DNA from: Streptomyces sp. 130
GTDB taxonomy: Bacteria > Actinomycetota > Actinomycetes > Streptomycetales > Streptomycetaceae
DNA: 64,000 bases
Assembly (NCBI RefSeq): GCF_007096885.1
Contig: NZ_VJNO01000001.1
Span: 1-64,000, forward strand
Direction of reading: 5' to 3'
Shown here: piece by piece, positions 57,912-64,000 of the stretch
Layout of the letters: each line of letters opens with the position of its first letter
Numbering within the stretch: the stretch's first letter is position 1
Notes under the pieces: generated by a model
Database searches by the model: none
The model's input: the letters and a program-made list of their open reading frames with translations, nothing else
Told to the model about the DNA's origin: nothing
Program-made: the position numbers and the translations under genes

Positions 57912-59336
57912 TCAGTGGTGGAAGGACGTCGCCGCGTTCTCGTCCCGGGTCAGCGGGTGCGGCTGGGCGCGCAGTTCCGGCATCAGCAGCCGCAGGTCCT
58001 CCAGGAGCAGTTCCGCCAGGTCCGACGAGAAGCCGTTGCGGCACACGACGCGGAGCACGGACAGATCCTCCCGGTTGGCCGGGAAGGTGTACGCGGGCAC
58101 CAGCCAGCCGCGTTCGCGCAGTCGCCGTGACACGTCGAAGACGTCGTACGCCGTCACCTCCGGCCTGGTGGTGAGCGCGAAGACGGGGAGCTGGTCGCCC
58201 CGGGTGAGCAGCCGGAAGTCGCCCAGCTCCTCGATCTTCGCGGCCAGGCCCGTCGCCACGTCCCGGGCCGCCTGCTGCACGGCCCGGTAGCCGTCCCGGC
58301 CCAGCCGCAGGAAGGTGTAGTACTGCGCGACGACCTGGGCGCCGGGCCGGGAGAAGTTCAGCGCGAAGGTGGGCATGTCGCCGCCCAGGTAATTGACGCG
58401 GAAGACCAGCTCCTCGGGCAGCTCGGCGGGCGAGCGCCACAGCGCCCAGCCGACGCCCGGGTAGACCAGGCCGTATTTGTGGCCGGAGGTGTTGATGGAG
58501 GACACCCGGGGAAGCCGGAAGTCCCACACCAGGTCCTCGTCGAGGAACGGCGCGACCATGGCGCCGGAGGCCCCGTCGACGTGGACGGGGATGTCGAGTC
58601 CGGTGCGCTCCTGGAGGCCGTCCAGGGCCGCGCACAGCTCCGCGATCGGCTCGTAGCTGCCGTCGAAGGTGGAGCCGAGGACGCCGACGACCCCGATGGT
58701 GTTCTCGTCGCACAGCTCCACCGCGGCCCCCGGGTCGAGGTGGAAGCGGTCGCCCTCCATGGGCACGAGGCGCGGCTCGACCTCCCAGAACGTGCAGAAC
58801 TTCTCCCAGCACACCTGCACGTTCACCCCCATCACGAGATTGGGCCTGGCGCTCGCCGGGTAGCGGTCGGCGTTCCTGGCCGCCCAGCGGCGTTTGAGCG
58901 CCATCGCGGCGAGCATGCACGCCTCGCTGGACCCGGTCGTGGAACAGCCGACGGCCGCCGAGGGGTCGGGCGCGTGCCAGAGGTCGGCGAGCATCGACAC
59001 ACAGCGCCGCTCCAGCTCCGCGGTGCGCGGGTACTCGTCCTTGTCGATCATGTTCTTGTCGCGGCACTCGCCCATCAGCACCCCGGCCTGGGGCTCCATC
59101 CAGGTGGTGACGAAGGTGGCGAGGTTGAGCCGCGAGTTGCCGTCCAGCATCAGCTCGTCGTGGACGAGCCCGTACGCGGTGTGGGGCGGCAGCGGCCCGT
59201 CCGGCATCCGGTGCCGGGGCGGGGCCGCCTCCATTCCGGCGACCGGGTCGGCGACCCCGTAGAACGGGTTGAGCGCCAGCTTGCTGTGCGCGGCCGACGG
59301 TTCGCCCTCGTGCGCGGAGCCCCGGTGGAGCGGCAT
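57912..59336 (-). CDS. gadB: Glutamate decarboxylase
   Basis: A 474-residue PLP enzyme of group II. VGCSTTGSSEACMLAAMALKRRW is the PLP phosphate region, VHVDGASGAMVAPF carries the Asp that contacts the pyridine N, and SSINTSGHKYGLVYPGVGW carries the Schiff-base Lys. It makes GABA from glutamate and consumes a proton. ATG at 59336; a GTG one codon earlier is possible. It follows the ClC channel gene on the same strand, as in acid-resistance systems. Its stop is one base from the convergent padR stop. Confidence 0.9.
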   Translation of the reverse strand: MPLHRGSAHEGEPSAAHSKLALNPFYGVADPVAGMEAAPPRHRMPDGPLPPHTAYGLVHDELMLDGNSRLNLATFVTTWMEPQAGVLMGECRDKNMIDKDEYPRTAELERRCVSMLADLWHAPDPSAAVGCSTTGSSEACMLAAMALKRRWAARNADRYPASARPNLVMGVNVQVCWEKFCTFWEVEPRLVPMEGDRFHLDPGAAVELCDENTIGVVGVLGSTFDGSYEPIAELCAALDGLQERTGLDIPVHVDGASGAMVAPFLDEDLVWDFRLPRVSSINTSGHKYGLVYPGVGWALWRSPAELPEELVFRVNYLGGDMPTFALNFSRPGAQVVAQYYTFLRLGRDGYRAVQQAARDVATGLAAKIEELGDFRLLTRGDQLPVFALTTRPEVTAYDVFDVSRRLRERGWLVPAYTFPANREDLSVLRVVCRNGFSSDLAELLLEDLRLLMPELRAQPHPLTRDENAATSFHH

Positions 59337-59390
59337 CACGGACCTGCCCTTCTCGGCTCGCGCCCGCGAGACCGGACGCGTCCGACGGTA

Positions 59391-59431
59391 CGGACGGCCC
59401 CGGCGCCCGGCACCCGGCGCTGGGCCGTCCG
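59391..59431 (-). terminator. Hairpin between ClC and gadB
   Basis: CGGACGGCCC (59391-59400) pairs with GGGCCGTCCG (59422-59431), with further inner pairing. It lies between the two leftward genes and may act as a partial terminator or attenuator before gadB. Confidence 0.6.
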
Positions 59432-59433
59432 GA

Positions 59434-60708
59434 TCAGCGCAGCGCCGTGCCGTCCTCGCGCAGCTGCATCAGCGGCCGGCCGGTCACCAGCAGCCAGGCG
59501 GGCAGCGACGCCACGCACAGCAGCGGGAGCAGGGCCGTGTCGAAGCCCAGGACCGCCGCCGTGAACAGGCTCAGCCAGCCCTGCCGGGTGACGGCCAGCA
59601 GCACGCCCAGGACCGCGCACGTCACCGCGAGGGTCACCGGTACCGCGTCGACGAGGGCATGGGCGCACAGGCCGAGCGCGACGCCCACGAAGACCGCCGG
59701 GAAGATCCGGCCGCCCCGGAACCCGCAGGTCGCGGCGATCACCAGGGCCGCGGCCTTCACCACCGCCATCGTCGCGAACCCGCCGGCCGACCAGCCGTCC
59801 GGGTCGGCGGCGAGCGTCTTCACCTCGTCCAGCCCCTTGAAGAGCGTCAGGTGCCCGCCCAGCGCCCCGAGCAGGCCCAGCGCGAGGCCGCCCAGGGTCA
59901 GGGAGAGCACCGGATGCGGCAGGGCCCGGAAGCAGCGGTGGACGTAGGGGAACGCGTACACCGCCGCGAGGCCGAGGACGGCTCCGGCCGAGGCGATCAC
60001 GAGGGCGGCGAGCAGGTCGCCCCATCCGGTGTGCGTGTACGCGGGCAGCGACAGGTCGAAGCTCGGGTGCTCGGCCAGCGACATGGTGAGCGAACCGGCG
60101 GCCCCGGCCGCGAGCGGCCCGGACAGCTTGTCCCAGAGCGCCCCGGCGCCGGGCGCGGCGGCCAGCGTCTCGGTGAGGATCAGGGCGGCGGCGACCGGGG
60201 TGCCGAAGAGGGCGCCGATGGTGCCGGCGGCGGCCAGCGCGAGCCACAGCTCACCGGGTGCGCCGGGCGCGATCCGGCGGCCGGCCCAGGCGGCCAGGGC
60301 GATGTTGGCCGCGGTGATCGGGTTCTCCGGGCCGAGGCTGACGCCGCCCGCCAGGGCCAGGACGGTGACGACGAGCAGGCCGGGCACCACGGAGGGCGGC
60401 AGGGGAGGGTCGACCAGGCCCGTGGTCGCCGGGTCCGGGCCGCCCCGGCCGGGGACGGCCCGCAGGACCAGGCCGGTCACCAGGCCCGTGACCGTGAGCA
60501 TCACGATCATCCACAGCGAGGAGTACCGCCCCACCGACAGCGCGTCGGGCAGCGTCTCCCACAGCACGTCCTGGAGGCGCTCCGCGAGCAGGCTGACCCC
60601 GAGCAGGACCAGGGCCGAAACCACGCCCACGGCCAGGGCGGGCACGATGAGCACGAGCAGCCGCCGGGCGGGGGCGGGCTCGGCGGCGACGGCGGAATCG
60701 GTCGGCAT
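59434..60708 (-). CDS. ClC-type chloride/ion channel protein (YfeO-like)
   Basis: A 424-residue polytopic protein of about ten helices. GGVSLGPENPITAAN is the modified GxGxPE selectivity block, TCGFRGGRIFPAVFVG is the GxFxP block, and TRQGWLSLFTAAVLGF corresponds to the C-terminal gating region. ClC proteins move chloride, often in exchange for protons. The gating Glu of exchangers (GREGP) stands as P-E here. ATG at 60708 with a -10 six bases upstream. Followed by gadB. Confidence 0.85.
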   Translation of the reverse strand: MPTDSAVAAEPAPARRLLVLIVPALAVGVVSALVLLGVSLLAERLQDVLWETLPDALSVGRYSSLWMIVMLTVTGLVTGLVLRAVPGRGGPDPATTGLVDPPLPPSVVPGLLVVTVLALAGGVSLGPENPITAANIALAAWAGRRIAPGAPGELWLALAAAGTIGALFGTPVAAALILTETLAAAPGAGALWDKLSGPLAAGAAGSLTMSLAEHPSFDLSLPAYTHTGWGDLLAALVIASAGAVLGLAAVYAFPYVHRCFRALPHPVLSLTLGGLALGLLGALGGHLTLFKGLDEVKTLAADPDGWSAGGFATMAVVKAAALVIAATCGFRGGRIFPAVFVGVALGLCAHALVDAVPVTLAVTCAVLGVLLAVTRQGWLSLFTAAVLGFDTALLPLLCVASLPAWLLVTGRPLMQLREDGTALR

Positions 60709-60714
60709 CGGCAC

Positions 60715-60720
60715 ACCATA
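60715..60720 (-). promoter_or_regulatory. -10 element of a leaderless transcript (ClC gene)
   Basis: TATGGT on the - strand ends six bases before the ATG at 60708. Confidence 0.5.
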
Positions 60721-60771
60721 GCGATGCGAAAGCCGTAAAACCGTTCAAAAGGTGCGGGTGGCAGGCGGGAC

Positions 60772-60800
60772 TTGCACCTGACGCCGCGTGAGGGCCGAGG
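60772..60800 (+). promoter_or_regulatory. tipA promoter region
   Basis: TTGCAC (60772-60777) is followed by CCTGACG-CCG-CGTGAGG, one mismatch away from the perfect inverted repeat of the S. lividans tipA promoter (recalled from memory), where TipAL bends DNA between -35 and -10. Confidence 0.65.
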
Positions 60801-60837
60801 CTCGGACGCGTACCCACACAGGAAGGAGCGGGGAGCC

Positions 60838-61596
60838 ATGGAGTACTCCGTGGGACAGGTCGCCGGCTACGCCGGGGTCACGGTGCGCACCCTGCACCAC
60901 TACGACTCCATCGGCCTGCTCTCACCGGGCGGGCGCAGCCACGCGGGCCACCGGCGGTACGACGACGCCGACCTGGACCGGCTGCAGCAGATCCTCTTCT
61001 ACCGGGAGCTCGGCTTCCCGCTGGACGAGATCGCGGCCCTGCTCGACGACCCGGACGCGGACCCGCAGGAGCACCTGCGCCGCCAGCACGCGCTGCTGTC
61101 GCACCGGATCGCGGAGCTCCAGCGGATGGCCGCCGCCGTAGAGACAGCGATGGAGGCACGCAGGATGGGCATCAACCTCACTCCCGAGGAGAAGTTCGAG
61201 GTCTTCGGCGACAAGGACCCCGAGGCGCACGCGGAGGAGGCCGAACGCCGCTGGGGCGGTACCGAGGCCTACGCCGAGTCGCAGCGCCGGGCCGCCCGCT
61301 ACACCAAGGAGGACTGGCAGCGGATGAAGGCCGAGGTCGACTCCTGGAGCGAGCGCTACGCGGCGCTGATGGAGGCCGGCGAGCCCGCCGGCGGCGAGCG
61401 CGCCACGGACCTCGCGGAGGAGCACCGCCTCCACATCTCCACCTGGTTCTACGAGTGCGGCTACGAGATGCACCGGAACCTCGGCGGGATGTACGTCGCC
61501 GATCCGCAGTTCAAGGCGTTCTACGACGCCATGCGGCCGGGCCTGGCCGAGCACCTGCGCGACGCGATCGAGGCGAACGCGCGCCGCCGGACGTAA
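60838..61596 (+). CDS. tipA: TipAL-type MerR regulator
   Basis: A 252-residue MerR protein, close to the 253 of S. lividans TipAL. The N-terminal domain has YSVGQVAGYAGVTVRTLHHYDSIGLLSP and HRRYDDADLDRLQQILFYRELGFPLDEI. The coiled coil leads to M110 (GINLTPEEKFEVFGD) and the TipAS drug-binding domain with WFYECGYEMH, where C207 is at the place of the cysteine that binds thiostrepton. It activates its own promoter when it binds thiopeptides. ATG follows GGAG. Confidence 0.92.
   Translation: MEYSVGQVAGYAGVTVRTLHHYDSIGLLSPGGRSHAGHRRYDDADLDRLQQILFYRELGFPLDEIAALLDDPDADPQEHLRRQHALLSHRIAELQRMAAAVETAMEARRMGINLTPEEKFEVFGDKDPEAHAEEAERRWGGTEAYAESQRRAARYTKEDWQRMKAEVDSWSERYAALMEAGEPAGGERATDLAEEHRLHISTWFYECGYEMHRNLGGMYVADPQFKAFYDAMRPGLAEHLRDAIEANARRRT
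61165..61596 (+). CDS. TipAS, internal translation product of tipA
   Basis: The in-frame ATG at codon 110 has GGAGG eight bases upstream (61152-61156), so the 143-residue C-terminal domain can be made alone, as in S. lividans. It binds thiopeptide antibiotics but has no DNA-binding domain and serves as a scavenger. It is part of the tipA coding region, not a separate gene. Confidence 0.75.
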   Translation: MGINLTPEEKFEVFGDKDPEAHAEEAERRWGGTEAYAESQRRAARYTKEDWQRMKAEVDSWSERYAALMEAGEPAGGERATDLAEEHRLHISTWFYECGYEMHRNLGGMYVADPQFKAFYDAMRPGLAEHLRDAIEANARRRT

Positions 61597-61690
61597 AGGG
61601 AGGCGGGTGGAACCCGGGGCCGCCCCGAGGCGTTGATAGCTTGGGGCGGCCACGCAGCCGCTTATCGACCTCATCCTGGAGCCCGGACCC

Positions 61691-62395
61691 TTGAATACGC
61701 TTGCGCTCGGACCGAGCTGGCTGGACCCGGACTATCTCATCGGACAGTTCGGCCTGGCCGGTGTGCTGGTCATCGTCTTCGCCGAGTCCGGGCTGCTCAT
61801 CGGCTTCTTCCTGCCCGGTGACTCCCTGCTGTTCACCACCGGCCTGCTGGTCACGACCGACAAGCTGCACACCCCGCTCTGGCTGGTCTGCGTCCTGGTG
61901 GCGCTGGCCGCGATCATCGGCGACCAGGTGGGCTACCTCTTCGGCCGCAAGGTCGGCCCCTCGCTCTTCAGCCGGCCCGACTCCCGCCTCTTCAAGCAGG
62001 AGAACGTCGAGAAGGCCCACGAGTTCTTCGAGAAGCACGGCCCGAAGTCGCTGATCCTGGCCCGCTTCGTGCCGATCGTGCGGACCTTCACCCCGATCAT
62101 CGCGGGCGTCAGCCGGATGAACTACCGCTCGTTCATCGTGTTCAACGTGATCGGCGGCGTCCTGTGGGGCGTCGGGGTGACCCTGCTCGGCGCCGCCCTC
62201 GGCAACGTCGAGTTCGTCCACGAGAACATCGAGGCGATGCTCGTCCTGATCGTGCTGATCTCGGTGATCCCGATCGCCATCGAGTTCCTGCGCGCCCGGA
62301 GCAAGGCCAAGAAGGAGGGCCCCGCCGCCGGGAACGGCGAGGTGCCCCCGCAGGACCCGTCCGCCGGCCGCCGGGGCCGCCACGCCAAGCGCTGA
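61691..62395 (+). CDS. DedA-family membrane protein
   Basis: A 234-residue protein. The DedA/VTT core has FAESGLLIGFFLPGDSLLFTTGLL, then GDQVGYLFGRKVG, then FFEKHGPKSLILARFVPIVRTFTPIIAGVSRMNYRSF, with the conserved ER/GRxxPxxR-like Arg pair, and two C-terminal helices. DedA proteins are undecaprenyl-phosphate or lipid carriers and affect membrane stability. TTG at 61691 follows GGAG. Convergent with thrE at a gap of 22 bases. Confidence 0.9.
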   Translation: MNTLALGPSWLDPDYLIGQFGLAGVLVIVFAESGLLIGFFLPGDSLLFTTGLLVTTDKLHTPLWLVCVLVALAAIIGDQVGYLFGRKVGPSLFSRPDSRLFKQENVEKAHEFFEKHGPKSLILARFVPIVRTFTPIIAGVSRMNYRSFIVFNVIGGVLWGVGVTLLGAALGNVEFVHENIEAMLVLIVLISVIPIAIEFLRARSKAKKEGPAAGNGEVPPQDPSAGRRGRHAKR

Positions 62396-62417
62396 CCCGG
62401 CCCGGCCCCCGATCCGG

Positions 62418-64000
62418 TCAGAAGCCGCGCGTCCGCTTGGCCGCGCGGCGGTTCGCCCCGCCGACCGCGCCCGGCACCCGCATGAACAGCCGGGAGATCT
62501 CGCTCCCCAGATTCACCCCGATGGCGATGGCCAGCGCCGTCGCCACCGCCGTGGACAGCGAGGCGAGGCCCCGGTCCAGCTCGTTCTGCGCGACGCCCAG
62601 CAGACCGAAGTACGTCGCGGACCCCGGCAGCAGCGGCCCGATCGCCGCCGTGATGTAGGGCAGCGACGACGTGTAGCGGTACCGCGAGAACAGCTGCCCG
62701 AACAGCCCGACGAGCCCGGCCGCCGCGGCCGTCGCGGCCACCGCCGACAGCCCGCCCGTCCGGGCCATCGCCCCGTAGATGATCCAGGCCACTCCGCCGT
62801 TCAGGGTCACCGCGAGCACCGTCACCCGCTCCTGCTGGAGCAGGATCGCGAACGACAGGGTCAGCACCATCGACGCCAGGATCTGGATCACCGGCCGGTC
62901 GTGCGTGATGAACCGCGCCTCCGGGTCCAGCTCCGCGCCCAGCTGAAGCCCCCCGTACAGGGCCAGCAGCACCCCGGTGACGATCGCGATGAAGAAGTAC
63001 ATGACCTCCAGGAGCCGCGCCGAGGCCGTGATGTAGTACCCGGTCAGACCGTCCTGCACGCCCGCCACCAGCGCCCGCCCCGGCAGCAGCGCGAACAGCC
63101 CACCGGTGATCACCGCCGACGGCCGTACGTCCGACCAGTGCGTCAGCGTCAGCGCCACGCCCATCGCGGCGGGAGGCATCGCCGCGATCGCGAACTGGTA
63201 GAACTCCGGCAGCCCGCGCCCCGCGCACAGCCAGGCCAGCCGGTCACCGAGCATCGCTCCCAGCGCCGCGATCACGAACACCAGCGGGCCACCGCCGACC
63301 AGCACGGACGCCGCCCCCGCCAGCCCGCCGGCGGCCAGCGTCAGCACCCAGCCGGGATACGGGTGCCGGTTGCGCCGGATCTCCGCGAGCCGCCGGTACG
63401 CCTCCTCCAGCGACACCTCGTCGTCGGCCGTGGTGAGGTCGTCGATCAGCCGGAAGACCGCCGCCAGCCGCGTGTAGTCGGTGCCCCGGCGGCGTACCGT
63501 ACGGCTCGCCGTCACCGGGTCGTCCACCAGCGACGGCTGGTGCGAGATCGACAGCAGGGTGAACGTCACGGTCGGCTCGCAGCGGTCGAGCCCGTAGCTC
63601 CGCATCACCGCGAACATGGCCGCCTCGACGTCCTCGGCGCCCTCACCGCCCGCCAGCAGCAGCTCCCCGATGCGCAACGTCAGGTCGAGCACGCGCGGGA
63701 CCGGGGGACCCGCCTCCTCGTCGTGCCGCTGGACCGGCTCCGGCGCCGGGCGCTCGGCGACCGGCATCCGCAGCATCGTGCGCATCCGGTCCTGCCAGGG
63801 CGCCTCCTTGGTCAGCCGGACCATCGGCACCCCGTACGCCGGGGTGAACGCCGGCGGGGAGTCCCGGAAGCTGTACGTGCTCGGCGGCGCGAACGCCGAA
63901 CCGGTCGTCTCGGACCCGGAAGCGGAACCCGTACCGGAACCGGAGCCCGGCGCCGGCGGCTCGGGCGTCACGCCCTCCGGAAGGGCGAACTCCGACGTCG
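62418..64000 (-). CDS. ThrE-type threonine/serine exporter (N-terminus outside window)
   Basis: At least 517 residues; the frame stays open to the right edge (…SEFALPEGV before the first GTG), so the start is probably beyond the window. The N-terminal cytoplasmic ThrE domain has LDLTLRIGELLLAGGEGAEDVEAAM. It is followed by two five-helix blocks (LAAGGLAGAASVLVGGGPLVFVIAALGAMLGDRL; SSLPYITAAIGPLLPGSATYFGLL). ThrE exports threonine and serine in Corynebacterium. The very N-terminal Ser/Gly-rich stretch is variable and probably disordered. Confidence 0.88.
   Translation of the reverse strand, partial: TSEFALPEGVTPEPPAPGSGSGTGSASGSETTGSAFAPPSTYSFRDSPPAFTPAYGVPMVRLTKEAPWQDRMRTMLRMPVAERPAPEPVQRHDEEAGPPVPRVLDLTLRIGELLLAGGEGAEDVEAAMFAVMRSYGLDRCEPTVTFTLLSISHQPSLVDDPVTASRTVRRRGTDYTRLAAVFRLIDDLTTADDEVSLEEAYRRLAEIRRNRHPYPGWVLTLAAGGLAGAASVLVGGGPLVFVIAALGAMLGDRLAWLCAGRGLPEFYQFAIAAMPPAAMGVALTLTHWSDVRPSAVITGGLFALLPGRALVAGVQDGLTGYYITASARLLEVMYFFIAIVTGVLLALYGGLQLGAELDPEARFITHDRPVIQILASMVLTLSFAILLQQERVTVLAVTLNGGVAWIIYGAMARTGGLSAVAATAAAAGLVGLFGQLFSRYRYTSSLPYITAAIGPLLPGSATYFGLLGVAQNELDRGLASLSTAVATALAIAIGVNLGSEISRLFMRVPGAVGGANRRAAKRTRGF

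Overview
The window is high-GC actinobacterial DNA, almost certainly a Streptomyces chromosome. The evidence is codon use with G/C third positions, many GTG and TTG starts, a TipAL-type MerR regulator with its internal TipAS start, a DUF397/XRE-DUF5753/anti-sigma-like triad, a streptogrisin C-type protease and several leaderless promoters.

Layout. (1) 1-4914 is the right end of an integrated mobile element. It holds the C-terminus of a phage tail tape measure protein, a small GntR repressor, two tiny Cys/His-rich proteins, a row of seven 12-bp GGTAG iterons, and a tightly overlapping leftward module of membrane and spread-type proteins (including a 47-residue one and a DUF2637 one). It ends at a 45-bp 3' fragment of a tRNA-Thr(CGT) gene, which I read as the right attachment site. 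(2) 4963-15387 looks like a small saccharide-type biosynthetic locus: GMC oxidoreductase, two PhyH-type dioxygenases, GNAT, GT2, SAM methyltransferase, a TRM11-like methyltransferase, an overlapping GT4/PIG-L deacetylase pair and an EEP-family hydrolase. I do not recognise the product. (3) 15388-25494 is a chromosomal Tcp-like type IV secretion core (TcpC, D-like, E, VirB4, VirB6-like and transglycosylase/NlpC homologues) with no relaxase or coupling protein in view. (4) 25859-37198 holds a lipoprotein and a secreted protein, then a Tad/Flp pilus operon ending in a membrane LysM-BTAD regulator with a 16-residue repeat.

(5) 37187-44809 has a GH43 glycosidase under a LacI-type operator, and a two-component system divergent from an ABC/FtsX exporter across a 56-bp palindrome. 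(6) 45017-47374 encodes two secreted proteins, a streptogrisin C-like protease and an intradiol dioxygenase, which share the same C-terminal carbohydrate-binding module. (7) 47632-55726 carries a stand-alone family A DNA polymerase, a DUF2786 protein, a FUSC-family membrane protein, a lipoprotein, and the DUF397 / anti-sigma-like / XRE triad. Two 31-bp near-identical inverted operator copies flank that triad. (8) 55781-64000 holds an aldehyde dehydrogenase, a PadR regulator with a palindrome at its start site, a ClC channel followed by glutamate decarboxylase (a likely acid-stress pair), tipA, a DedA protein and a ThrE-type exporter that runs off the right edge.

How the parts work together. 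Region 2 has at least three transcription units, one under a good TTGACG/TAGTAT promoter and one ended by an 18-bp-stem terminator. Region 3 genes mostly overlap by four bases and read as one operon. In region 4 the Tad genes are also translationally coupled. Functional statements rest on motifs read by eye; no database search was run.
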